Source: DASSKW01 sp035690065 (GTDB taxonomy: Bacteria; Pseudomonadota; Gammaproteobacteria; Natronospirales; REEB76). From it: a stretch of DNA of 9,760 bases. Location: NCBI GenBank assembly GCA_035690065.1, contig DASSKW010000090.1:1-9760 (forward strand), given 5' to 3'. Shown here piece after piece: positions 1 through 6,540 of this stretch (the stretch's first letter is position 1; every line of letters starts with the position of its first letter). The position numbers and the translations under genes are program-made. The notes beneath the pieces were generated by a model that worked only from the letters and a program-made list of their open reading frames with translations, did not search any database and was not told the origin of the DNA.

Positions 1-1
1 G

Positions 2-547
2 GCTTACGGTGATCTGCCGCCAGGCATGTTGCCGAAGCAACCCTGGAAATCGGCTTCGGTACTGGTACCGCTTGTGGAGCGCAGCTCCGGGCATACGGTG
101 CTGCTGACTAAACGCACTGATCAATTGCAGTACCACAGCGGCCAGGTCAGTTTCCCCGGTGGCAGCGCCGAACATATCGACCGTGGTCCGATACAGACCG
201 CCTTGCGCGAGACGGAGGAGGAGACTGGTCTGGCGCGTAATTTCATAGAGGTCATCGGCTACCTCGACGGTTATCTGACCATCACGGGGTATGCGGTGAC
301 TCCGGTCGTGGGGCTGGTCCAACCCGGTTTCAGACTCAGACCCGATCCGGTGGAAGTTGCCGAAATCTTCGAAGTGCCATTGGTCTGGTTATGCGATCCC
401 GGCAATCTGCAAGTCCATCGCCGTCAACTGGCAGGGCAGGAAGTCGGTTATTACCAGTTTGATTATGATGGCCACACCATATGGGGAGCCACGGCCGCGA
501 TGCTGGTGGGATTTGTCGGCAAACTGGAGCAATGGACCGCCGTATGA
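2..547 (+). CDS. CoA pyrophosphatase-type Nudix hydrolase (5' end outside window)
   Basis: Likely cleaves CoA and related nucleoside diphosphate derivatives in the cytoplasm, as NudL-type Nudix enzymes do. Numbered from the ATG at 26, residues 27-46 (LLTKRTDQLQYHSGQVSFPG) match the signature that precedes the Nudix box in the NudL/UPF0035 family, and the box runs from about 45 to 69 with the catalytic helix REtEEEtGL at 61-69. The spacing between the glycine and the RE pair is one residue longer than the textbook Nudix box, which also occurs in NudL. The frame is open from base 2, no ribosome binding site precedes the ATG at 26, and the conserved SVLVPLV strand would begin only ten residues after that ATG. 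The family normally has a further 20-40 residues there, so I infer the true start is upstream of the window. The stop overlaps the mazG start (ATGA at 544-547), which points to translational coupling. Substrate specificity within the Nudix family is inferred. Confidence 0.88.
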   Translation, partial: AYGDLPPGMLPKQPWKSASVLVPLVERSSGHTVLLTKRTDQLQYHSGQVSFPGGSAEHIDRGPIQTALRETEEETGLARNFIEVIGYLDGYLTITGYAVTPVVGLVQPGFRLRPDPVEVAEIFEVPLVWLCDPGNLQVHRRQLAGQEVGYYQFDYDGHTIWGATAAMLVGFVGKLEQWTAV

Positions 548-1329
548 GCGAGATACAACGTCTGCTGGAAATCATGGAGCAGTTGCGTGATCCGGCACGC
601 GGCTGTCCATGGGATCGGCAACAGACATTCCGCAGCATCGCGCCGTACACCATAGAAGAAGCCTACGAAGTGGCCGATGCCATCGAGCATGAGGATATGG
701 ACGCGTTGCGCGAAGAGCTCGGCGATCTGCTGTTGCAGACGGTGTTTCATGCGCGGATGGCGGAAGAGCAGGGACGATTCAATTTCATGGATGTCGCACG
801 CAGCATCAATATCAAGTTGGTGGAGAGACATCCGCACGTGTTCGGGGATGTCCGTTTTGACAATACCGAGGATCAGAAACGGGATTGGGAATCGCGCAAG
901 GCTGCCGAACGGGAACGCCGATATGGCGCACAAGGCGCGCTGGCTGGCGTACCGGCGGGTCTCCCGGCTTTGACTCGGGCGGTGAAACTGCAGAAGCGTG
1001 CTGCTCGTGTCGGCTTCGACTGGTCAGATATGGAGCCGGTATTCGCCAAGATCCACGAGGAACTGGCCGAACTGCAACATGAGGTTGCAATAGATGCACC
1101 CGAGGACAGGGTTCGCGATGAACTGGGCGACGTACTGTTCGCCGTCGCCAACCTGGCGCGCAAATTGGGCATCGATCCAGAACAAGCACTGCGTGGCACC
1201 AATCACAAGTTCGAACGGCGCTTCCAGCGAGTCGAAGCGGGGCTGGCACAACACCACAAGACACCGGAACAGGCAACCCTCGAAGAGATGGACAGTATCT
1301 GGGAGCAGGCCAAACGTGAAGGACTCTGA
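544..1329 (+). CDS. mazG: MazG nucleoside triphosphate pyrophosphohydrolase
   Basis: Hydrolyses (d)NTPs to the monophosphate and pyrophosphate, a house-cleaning and stress-modulating role in the cytoplasm. The 261-residue product has the usual length of the two-domain enterobacterial MazG. The N-terminal domain shows CPWDRQQTF (21-29), EEAYE (38-42) and REELGDLLLQ (56-65), giving the metal-binding EExxE plus ExxD pattern. The conserved RHPHVFGDV lies at 95-103. The second domain has KLQKRAARVGFDW (148-160), HEELAELQHE (171-180) and RDELGDVLFAVANLAR (191-206), again with the full acidic set, so both MazG folds look intact. I chose the ATG at 544, which overlaps the Nudix stop; an upstream in-frame ATG at 481 would put 21 extra residues inside the Nudix gene and precede the conserved MazG start. 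No mazE/mazF toxin-antitoxin genes are nearby. It overlaps the next gene by 14 bases if that gene starts at GTG 1316. Confidence 0.96.
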   Translation: MSEIQRLLEIMEQLRDPARGCPWDRQQTFRSIAPYTIEEAYEVADAIEHEDMDALREELGDLLLQTVFHARMAEEQGRFNFMDVARSINIKLVERHPHVFGDVRFDNTEDQKRDWESRKAAERERRYGAQGALAGVPAGLPALTRAVKLQKRAARVGFDWSDMEPVFAKIHEELAELQHEVAIDAPEDRVRDELGDVLFAVANLARKLGIDPEQALRGTNHKFERRFQRVEAGLAQHHKTPEQATLEEMDSIWEQAKREGL

Positions 1330-2131
1330 GAATAACAATTCGCAGCATCCGATCTGGTGGGGCGAATTCACCTTGCCCCAGCACACCATGGGACGCTGGC
1401 ACATCGGGCCGCTTGAGCTCTGGGTACAGCATCTGGCTGGCGAGTGGCGTCTGGCTTGGCAATCAGGCGAAGAGTTGATGCAACCGGTAACAAGCGTCGA
1501 ATTGAATCTGCCCATCAGACCACTCAACCAGGATATGCAAGTTTGCCGTTTCAGTTTTCGCGAGACCAGTAAGCCATTGCGGCTGTTACCGACACTCGCC
1601 GACCGCGCTGTCGTGGTGCGCCCAGAGATGCCGCTGTTCATTCCCAGCGGCGAGGAAGTCACCTTGTTCGTCAGCACCACACTATGGGTTTCTGTTTATG
1701 CGGGCCAGCACTCGCCCATGTTGGTCGAGATGCCGACCTTGCGTCCCTCCGATACCTGGTTCGGACCCAATACGCGCCAAGGCGAGCTGTGTTATGCGAG
1801 CCGCACCCTGGCACATACGCAGGTCGAAGATGTGACACCACGTCCGCATCGGGCCATCACTCCGGTGCAGATACGCAATCATGCTCACGAGCCGCTGCGC
1901 CTGGAACGTTTGAGCGTGCCGGTACCATTGCTGACCTTGTATCAAAACCAGGTGGGGGATTTCTGGACCCAACCGGTGCTGCTGGAGCGGTCTGGACGCG
2001 ATGGTCAGGCGAGATTGCAACTCGGCAATGCCAGACTACCTGATGGTATGAATGCCCGACAGATTGGTGTACCCCGTCAACTCGACGACGAGGTAAGCAT
2101 GTTCCGTGCCTTGAGCCGCTTCTTTGGATAA
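1316..2131 (+). CDS. DUF432 domain protein, encoded next to an MscS channel
   Basis: Function unknown. I recognise it as a probable DUF432 member from its overall layout: an N-terminal WWGEFTLPQ with a G-x-L-E-L-x-V strand, a middle stretch of beta strands, and the most conserved-looking core RPSDTWFGPNTRQGELCYA at about 143-161. The 271-residue protein has no signal peptide or membrane segment, so it is probably cytoplasmic and largely beta-structured. It ends in an aromatic tail (MFRALSRFFG). The start is uncertain: I chose GTG at 1316, with GGGAG ending about ten bases upstream (1301-1305), which overlaps the end of mazG by 14 bases. The open frame goes back to 1094, but that part lies inside mazG in another frame and is a shadow. 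The coding end overlaps the TTG start of the MscS gene, so the two are probably translated together; this suggests, without proving, a role with the channel. Family assignment is from memory of the motif pattern, not a search. Confidence 0.8.
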   Translation: MKDSENNNSQHPIWWGEFTLPQHTMGRWHIGPLELWVQHLAGEWRLAWQSGEELMQPVTSVELNLPIRPLNQDMQVCRFSFRETSKPLRLLPTLADRAVVVRPEMPLFIPSGEEVTLFVSTTLWVSVYAGQHSPMLVEMPTLRPSDTWFGPNTRQGELCYASRTLAHTQVEDVTPRPHRAITPVQIRNHAHEPLRLERLSVPVPLLTLYQNQVGDFWTQPVLLERSGRDGQARLQLGNARLPDGMNARQIGVPRQLDDEVSMFRALSRFFG

Positions 2132-3002
2132 GCAACCCGTGCACCACCAACTGAGCCATTTTTACGAGGTCTTGATCAGTGCCACGACGCTCGCATGGGG
2201 GCGTGCGATTCTGATCGTGATTCTGGGCTTTCTGGTCGCACAACTCGTGGCCCGTGTGGTCGGCCGTCTGGCAGTCAGGCACATGGATGCCCATCGCGGC
2301 ATGTTGGCCAGGCGGCTTATTTTTTACGGATTATTCCTGATCGCGGTATTGCTTGCCTTGCGCCAGGTAAGTCATGACATCAGCAATATCTTTCTCGGCG
2401 CCGCTGGCATTTTGACCGTTGCGGTAGGTTTTGCTTCCCAGACTTCGGCTTCCAATCTGATCAGCGGCCTGTTCCTGATCGGCGAGAAATCCTTCTCAAT
2501 CGGGGACACGATCTCGATCGGCACCACCAGCGGTGAGGTACTCTCGATCGATCTGCTTTCAGTCAAACTGCGGACCTTCGACAATCTGCTGGTGCGGGTG
2601 CCCAACGAGAGCCTGGTCAAATCGGAGATTACCAACCTGACGCGGTTTCCCATCCGGCGCATAGATATTCAGATAAGCGTGGGTGAAAAGGAGGATCTCG
2701 CCAGGGTGAGAGAGGTGTTGATGGAGGTCGCTGACCAAAACCCTGCGGCGCTCATCGAGCCCCGCCCGGAAGTGCGCTTCAGCGCCTTTGGCGAAAGCTC
2801 TTTCGACCTGCAGTTCTGTGTCTGGACTAGACGGGAAAACTACGTAGCGACCCGTAACAGTCTGGCGGAGGATGTGATCCGGGCTTTCCGCAAACACGAC
2901 ATCGAGCTGCCGTATCCGTATCGGGCCCTTACTACTGGAAGCCTGAGTGAGCCATTCCCGATCCGGGTGGTCAATGACAAGCAGGATATGACTGGAAAAT
3001 GA
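2124..3002 (+). CDS. MscS-family small-conductance mechanosensitive ion channel
   Basis: Inner-membrane channel that opens under membrane tension to release solutes on hypo-osmotic shock. The 292-residue length matches the minimal three-helix MscS type. Membrane segments are visible at about 21-45 and 63-82, followed by the pore helix at 88-118 (GAAGILTVAVGFASQTSASN, then LISGLFLIG), rich in Gly/Ala as expected for TM3. The cytoplasmic beta domain begins with FSIGDTISIGTTSGEVLSID and includes VRVPNESLVKSEITNLTR (157-174). The C-terminal alpha/beta part ends with HDIELPYPYR (258-267), the usual MscS ending. Two starts are possible: TTG at 2124, overlapping the DUF432 stop by eight bases, or GTG at 2139 with GGATAA at 2126-2131 as a possible ribosome binding site. 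Either leaves all membrane segments intact. It closes the nudix-mazG-DUF432-mscS operon. I see no clear terminator after it. Confidence 0.95.
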   Translation: MDKQPVHHQLSHFYEVLISATTLAWGRAILIVILGFLVAQLVARVVGRLAVRHMDAHRGMLARRLIFYGLFLIAVLLALRQVSHDISNIFLGAAGILTVAVGFASQTSASNLISGLFLIGEKSFSIGDTISIGTTSGEVLSIDLLSVKLRTFDNLLVRVPNESLVKSEITNLTRFPIRRIDIQISVGEKEDLARVREVLMEVADQNPAALIEPRPEVRFSAFGESSFDLQFCVWTRRENYVATRNSLAEDVIRAFRKHDIELPYPYRALTTGSLSEPFPIRVVNDKQDMTGK

Positions 3003-3056
3003 AGCTACAGGCTACTGAAATGGCGGCAAATTTCTCAACCTGTGTTATCTTTAGAA

Positions 3057-3070
3057 TTGACTTAAGTCAA
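3057..3070. promoter_or_regulatory. Perfect 14-base palindrome, possible CRP/FNR-family operator
   Basis: The sequence TTGACTTAAGTCAA is its own reverse complement and is the only long perfect palindrome in the mscS-degV gap. The half-sites TTGAC/GTCAA separated by four bases resemble, with one changed base per half, the FNR/ANR consensus TTGAT-N4-ATCAA, so a CRP/FNR-superfamily regulator is a reasonable guess. Its centre lies about 83 bases before the degV ATG. The left half also reads as a sigma-70 -35 hexamer (TTGACT), but the hexamer 17 bases downstream (TCTCAA at 3080-3085) is a poor -10, which would fit an activator-dependent or alternative promoter. Binding by any specific protein is inference. 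Confidence 0.45.
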
Positions 3071-3135
3071 ATAGGCCGGTCTCAATCGTGAGAGAGGTCG
3101 AAAATGGGGGCGCCGGGACGCGCTGGACAATCGCC

Positions 3136-3140
3136 AGGAG
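3136..3140 (+). promoter_or_regulatory. Ribosome binding site of degV
   Basis: AGGAG ends six bases before the ATG at 3147. It is one of the strongest Shine-Dalgarno matches in the window and fixes the degV start. Confidence 0.75.
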
Positions 3141-3146
3141 CTGTTT

Positions 3147-4085
3147 ATGACTCAAAAAATCGGCTTAGTCGTTGATTCCACCTGCGATCTGCCGCGCTCG
3201 TTTATCGAGCAGCATGGCATCGAAATCATGCCAATCAATATGCACCTCGGCACCATGCTGAGGAAAGATACCCGCGATCCTGAAGAGACCATGGATACCT
3301 ATCGGCGCTATGTTGGGCAGAAGGATATCGAGATCACCACCGCACCGATGTCCGTGAAAGCCATCAAGGACTGGTTCCTCGATCAGCTGGTGCTCAAGTA
3401 CGATCGGCTGCTGGTGATTACAGCATCGAGCACCCGCAGTGCCACGTTTGAGAACGCCAGCAAGGCTTCGTTCATGATCCTGTCCAGTTACAAGGAAATT
3501 CGCAAAGCCGCGGGGCTCGACGAACAATTCGCGATGCGGGTATTGGACAGCAAGACGATGTTTACCGGTCTCGCTGTGACCCTGTATGAAGCAGCGAGGA
3601 TATTGAAATCCCAGGAAGACATCACGTTCGACAAGCTGCGTCAGCATATCGAGAATTTTTCGCAGAACGTCAAAGGCTATCTGGTTCCACAGGATCTGTA
3701 TTTTCTGCGTACACGTGGCAGCCAGAAAGGTGACAAGAGTGTGGGCTGGCTGAGTTACCAGATGGGCGGCATGCTGGATATGAAGCCCATCATCCAGGCT
3801 TATCGTGGCGAGACCGATGCGGTAGCCAAGGTGCGTGGTTACGAGAACGCAGTAAAGAAACTCTTCGAGATGGGCGCCGAAGCCATCACTGCTGGTTTGC
3901 AAACCAGAGTCGTGTGCATGAGTTACGGCGGTAATCCGGAAGAGGTAAAGAATTTTCCTGGTTACTCGGAATTCATGCGTGTAGCGCAATCCAACAAGGT
4001 GGATGTGCTGCTCTCGATCATGAGCACTTCCGGCGGCATCCACGTGGGGCCCGGAGCATTCAGCATGGCTTATGCGACCAAGTAA
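3147..4085 (+). CDS. DegV family fatty-acid-binding protein
   Basis: DegV proteins bind a single fatty acid between two alpha/beta domains; in Firmicutes the homologous FakB presents it to the FakA kinase. No fakA-like gene is visible here, so the role in this organism is open. The 312-residue product starts with IGLVVDSTCDLP (5-16), the family hallmark. Further conserved stretches are ITASSTRSATFENAS (91-105), whose Ser/Thr residues sit where the fatty-acid carboxylate is bound, VLDSKTMFTGLAV (132-144), the domain-joining GGMLDMKPII (207-216), and the C-terminal IHVGPGAFSMAYA (298-310), which corresponds to the second head-group loop. At about 310 residues it is slightly longer than the 280-290 usual in Firmicutes. 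The ATG at 3147 has a good ribosome binding site. The gene stands alone: a 144-base gap with a palindromic site precedes it and a stem-loop follows, and the next gene is convergent. Confidence 0.95.
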   Translation: MTQKIGLVVDSTCDLPRSFIEQHGIEIMPINMHLGTMLRKDTRDPEETMDTYRRYVGQKDIEITTAPMSVKAIKDWFLDQLVLKYDRLLVITASSTRSATFENASKASFMILSSYKEIRKAAGLDEQFAMRVLDSKTMFTGLAVTLYEAARILKSQEDITFDKLRQHIENFSQNVKGYLVPQDLYFLRTRGSQKGDKSVGWLSYQMGGMLDMKPIIQAYRGETDAVAKVRGYENAVKKLFEMGAEAITAGLQTRVVCMSYGGNPEEVKNFPGYSEFMRVAQSNKVDVLLSIMSTSGGIHVGPGAFSMAYATK

Positions 4086-4099
4086 TCAGGCAATTATTT

Positions 4100-4141
4100 C
4101 GTAATGCAACAGGGCCGCTCGTGCGGCCCTGTTGCATTACG
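4100..4141. terminator. Perfect 19-bp stem-loop after degV, probable terminator
   Basis: Bases 4100-4118 are the exact reverse complement of 4123-4141, with the four-base loop TCGT at 4119-4122. The half next to the loop is GC-rich (AGGGCCGC) and the base of the stem is mixed (CGTAATGCAAC). It begins 15 bases after the degV stop and lies between two convergent genes. There is no run of T after it on either strand, so classical intrinsic termination may be inefficient; it could instead protect the 3' end of the mRNA or act with Rho. The structure is certain; the terminator role is inferred. Confidence 0.65.
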
Positions 4142-4297
4142 TCACAGCAGACTTGTGGGTATCTCTAAAAACTGACCTTTTGCCTTCTCACGGCGTTGAA
4201 ATGACCTTGGAAACTTCATGTGCCAGCGTGTACGCTCCAGTTCCCTGGTCATTTCGGCCTGCACGGAAATCAAGATCTCTGATTTTCAGCGATACCC

Positions 4298-5047
4298 CTA
4301 TTTTTTCAACTTGGTCAGTAACGGCTCGATCAGATCCATCGGTAACGGGAACACGATAGTGTTGGTCTTGTCGCCGGCCACTTCTACCAGCGTCTGCAGG
4401 TAGCGTAACTGGATGGCCTGCGGCTGCTGTATCAGCGTTTGAGCGGCTTCCATCAGTTTCTGCGAAGCTTGCAATTCACCTTCAGCATTGATGATCTTCG
4501 CGCGGCGCTGACGTTCTGCTTCTGCCTGTTTGGCGATGGCACGGATCATGCCTTCGTCCAGATCCACTTGCTTGATCTCGACGTTGGAGACTTTCACACC
4601 CCAGATATCGGTGTGCTTGTCGAGGATCAGTTGGATGTCGACGTTCAATTTGTCGCGTGCTGCCAACATGTCATCAAGTTCGTGTTGGCCGAGTACCGAA
4701 CGCAGCGTAGTCTGGGCAAGCTGGCTGGTAGCTTCATAGACATCCGCAACCTGGATGATGGCTTTCTCCGGATCGACCAGACGGAAATAGATGACCGCGT
4801 TGACCTTCACGGAAACGTTGTCGCGTGAAATGACATCCTGTGGCGGCACATCCATGACTACAGTGCGCAGGTCCACTTTCACGACTTGCTGCATGATCGG
4901 GACTACCAAGATGATGCCCGGACCCTTGACAGCGGTGAAGCGACCGAATGTAAAGATTACGCCACGCTCGTATTCCTTCATGATCTTGATGGCGCTGAAC
5001 AGGATGACAGCGATGATGACGACTACGACCAGTATTCCTATACCCAT
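4298..5047 (-). CDS. Slipin (stomatin-like SPFH/band 7 membrane protein)
   Basis: A prokaryotic stomatin: an inner-membrane-anchored oligomeric scaffold thought to organise membrane microdomains and to be a partner of NfeD proteases. The 249-residue product has one N-terminal membrane segment (about 3-22), then the SPFH domain starting IKIMKEYERGVIFTFGRF (20-37), with GPGIILVVP (42-50), the DVPPQDVISRDNVSVKVNAV stretch (66-85) and TLRSVLGQHELDDMLAARD (114-132). A charged coiled-coil region follows (about 165-205; AKQAEAERQRRAKIINAEGE). The tail TNTIVFPLPMDLIEP (228-242) is hydrophobic. The ATG at 5047-5045 has a strong GAGGAG ribosome binding site (5056-5061) located inside the last codons of nfeD, and only two bases separate the nfeD stop from this start, so the pair is surely one transcript with coupled translation. 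Slipin rather than QmcA or HflC/HflK is supported by the short length and the nfeD neighbour. Confidence 0.95.
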   Translation of the reverse strand: MGIGILVVVVIIAVILFSAIKIMKEYERGVIFTFGRFTAVKGPGIILVVPIMQQVVKVDLRTVVMDVPPQDVISRDNVSVKVNAVIYFRLVDPEKAIIQVADVYEATSQLAQTTLRSVLGQHELDDMLAARDKLNVDIQLILDKHTDIWGVKVSNVEIKQVDLDEGMIRAIAKQAEAERQRRAKIINAEGELQASQKLMEAAQTLIQQPQAIQLRYLQTLVEVAGDKTNTIVFPLPMDLIEPLLTKLKK

Positions 5048-5049
5048 GA

Positions 5050-6387
5050 CTACTTCTCCTCGGTATCCGTTTTTTCGACAGTCAGTTTCAAGCCGTTACG
5101 TGCGATAACTCTTACCGGAGTACCGGCCCGCAATGGGATCTGACTCCATGCACTCCAGCTCTCGCCGTGGACCCACACGATCCCGTTGCCATCGGCAGTA
5201 AAATCGTTCATCGTATCCCCAACACTGCCAATCATCTCTTCGGAACCACTCACGACCGGCTTGTGGTGTGCCCGCATGGCTAACCAGAGAGTCCCGATCA
5301 CGATCAGACCAGCTGCGACGCTGATGCCACCGATGACGCCGTGGGAGATGCTGAATCCGGGTATCCTGGTATCCATCAGGATGATAGAGCCGGTAACAAA
5401 TGCGATCAGCCCGCCGATGCTCAGAGTGCCGTAGGCGGGTACGAAAGTCTCGGCGATAAACAGGATTATGCCGAGTACGATCAGCGCCAGACCAGCGAAG
5501 TTTACCGGCAGGATATTGAACGCATAGAGCGCGAGTAGTAGCGCGATTCCACCGGCGACGCCCGGCAGCACCCCGCCCGGGTTGTACCCTTCGAATACCA
5601 GACCGTAGATGCCGATTAGCAGCAGGATATAGGCGACTGTAGGATCAGTCAGTACGGTGAGAAATTTGATTCGGAATCCCGGTGTGTAATCCGTCACCGC
5701 AAGATTGGCAGTGTGCAAGGTGACCTGCCCCGAAACCGTGGTCACCTTGCGGCCATCCAGTTTAGCCAATAGCTCCGGGGTATCGCTTGCGATGATATCG
5801 ATTACATGCTGTTTCAAGGCCTGATCTGCGGTCAGGCTGGCTGCATTACGTACCGCTTGCTCGGCCCAATCCGCATTCCGCCCGCGTTGTGACGCCAGAC
5901 CACGGATATAGGCAATCGCATCGTTAAGTACTTTCTGGTCTTCCGCAGTTTTGGGTGCCGCCGGCGTGGGAGATTTGTCTCCCATCAGTTGCACCGGGGT
6001 AGCCGCACCCAGGTTGGTTGTCGGTGCCATGGCGGCAATATGGCTGGCATAGAGAATATAGGTGCCGGCACTCGCGGCACGAGAGCCGCTGGGTGCGACA
6101 TAGGTCGCCACTGGGACAGGCGAGGCGAGGATGGCCTTGATGATGTCCCGCATGGCGCTACTCAAGCCACCCGGTGTATCCATCTGTATCAACACCAATT
6201 CAGCATGCTGGTCTGCCGCGGTATGTAGCCCTTGCTCTACATAATCGGCCGTGGCCGGCCCGATAGCACCGTCGATCTGCAACCGCAATACACCGGCGTT
6301 GCCATCAGCCGCGGACACGGAGTGGGGCAGTATCCAGCAAGTAACGATCATCAAAGCAGCGGTCAAAATGGCGATTATGCGGCGCAT
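5050..6387 (-). CDS. Long-form NfeD, membrane-bound ClpP-class serine protease
   Basis: Membrane protease of the NfeD/1510 family, whose archaeal member cleaves its partner stomatin using a Ser-Lys dyad. The 445-residue product begins with a signal-peptide-like segment (1-26, with SVSA before ADG). The ClpP-like domain covers about 32-210: IQMDTPGGL (67-75), GSRAASAGTYILYASH (101-116) with the likely nucleophile Ser106, and EDQKVLNDAIAYIRGLASQR (149-168) with the likely general base Lys152. About five hydrophobic segments follow (roughly 243-263, 272-292, 296-315, 320-338, 350-371), including the FEGYNPGGVLPG motif (265-276). The C-terminal OB-fold domain (about 378-441) contains GSVGDTMNDFTADGNGIVWV and RVIARNGLKLTVEK. 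All parts of the long NfeD architecture are present. The ATG at 6387 has no good ribosome binding site; a promoter-like -10 lies directly in front of it. Slipin is next in the operon. Confidence 0.95.
   Translation of the reverse strand: MRRIIAILTAALMIVTCWILPHSVSAADGNAGVLRLQIDGAIGPATADYVEQGLHTAADQHAELVLIQMDTPGGLSSAMRDIIKAILASPVPVATYVAPSGSRAASAGTYILYASHIAAMAPTTNLGAATPVQLMGDKSPTPAAPKTAEDQKVLNDAIAYIRGLASQRGRNADWAEQAVRNAASLTADQALKQHVIDIIASDTPELLAKLDGRKVTTVSGQVTLHTANLAVTDYTPGFRIKFLTVLTDPTVAYILLLIGIYGLVFEGYNPGGVLPGVAGGIALLLALYAFNILPVNFAGLALIVLGIILFIAETFVPAYGTLSIGGLIAFVTGSIILMDTRIPGFSISHGVIGGISVAAGLIVIGTLWLAMRAHHKPVVSGSEEMIGSVGDTMNDFTADGNGIVWVHGESWSAWSQIPLRAGTPVRVIARNGLKLTVEKTDTEEK
5056..5061 (-). 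promoter_or_regulatory. Ribosome binding site of the slipin gene, inside the end of nfeD
   Basis: On the minus strand GAGGAG ends eight bases before the slipin ATG. These six bases are also the two glutamate codons that nearly end nfeD (EEK-stop), so ribosomes finishing nfeD clear the site for the next gene. Confidence 0.7.
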
Positions 6388-6394
6388 GGATTAC

Positions 6395-6423
6395 ATATAA
6401 ACAGAGCGTGAGAGCAAAGGCAA
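6395..6423 (-). promoter_or_regulatory. Candidate sigma-70 promoter for nfeD-slipin
   Basis: Reading the minus strand, TTGCCT (6423-6418) is followed after 17 bases by TTATAT (6400-6395), a fair match to -35 and -10 elements with ideal spacing. Transcription would begin around 6388, right at the nfeD ATG at 6387, which would make the mRNA leaderless or nearly so. This agrees with the missing ribosome binding site. It rests on consensus matching only, so it is tentative. Confidence 0.35.
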
Positions 6424-6540
6424 CTGCACCCGTACTGTCCACATCGCAGGGCTTCCGGTAACATGTGATTATTCATGACGTCAATCAGTATACGCGCCTG
6501 GCTGAATGCCCATACGGATGTACTAATCACCGGAATCGCC

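Noticed and set aside
1094..1315. N-terminal extension of the DUF432 gene
   Set aside because: This stretch is the mazG C-terminal domain read in another frame; homology-like content starts only after about 1340, so GTG 1316 is preferred.
544..1329. mazG as part of a MazEF toxin-antitoxin module
   Set aside because: No mazE- or mazF-like gene is adjacent; the neighbours are a Nudix hydrolase and a DUF432 protein.
1024..1680. 218-codon antisense frame across mazG and the DUF432 gene
   Set aside because: Crosses two supported genes on the other strand and has low-complexity composition without motifs.
3080..3093. Small hairpin TCTCA-atcg-TGAGA upstream of degV
   Set aside because: Only five base pairs; too weak to call a leader structure or riboswitch.
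3892..3907. Perfect 16-base palindrome CTGGTTTGCAAACCAG
   Set aside because: It lies inside degV and encodes ordinary residues (AGLQTR); no promoter or second copy in the window suggests a regulatory role.
3165..4043. 292-codon open frame antisense to degV
   Set aside because: The protein resembles no family and lies fully opposite a gene with clear DegV motifs; such frames are common by-products of codon bias at this GC content.
4266..4286. Possible terminator after the slipin gene (GAAATCA...TGATTTTC)
   Set aside because: The stem is short, AT-rich and imperfect, with no T tract following on the minus strand.
4142..4297. Small gene in the convergent degV-slipin gap
   Set aside because: The only open frames run into the slipin gene antisense and lack a ribosome binding site or recognisable sequence.
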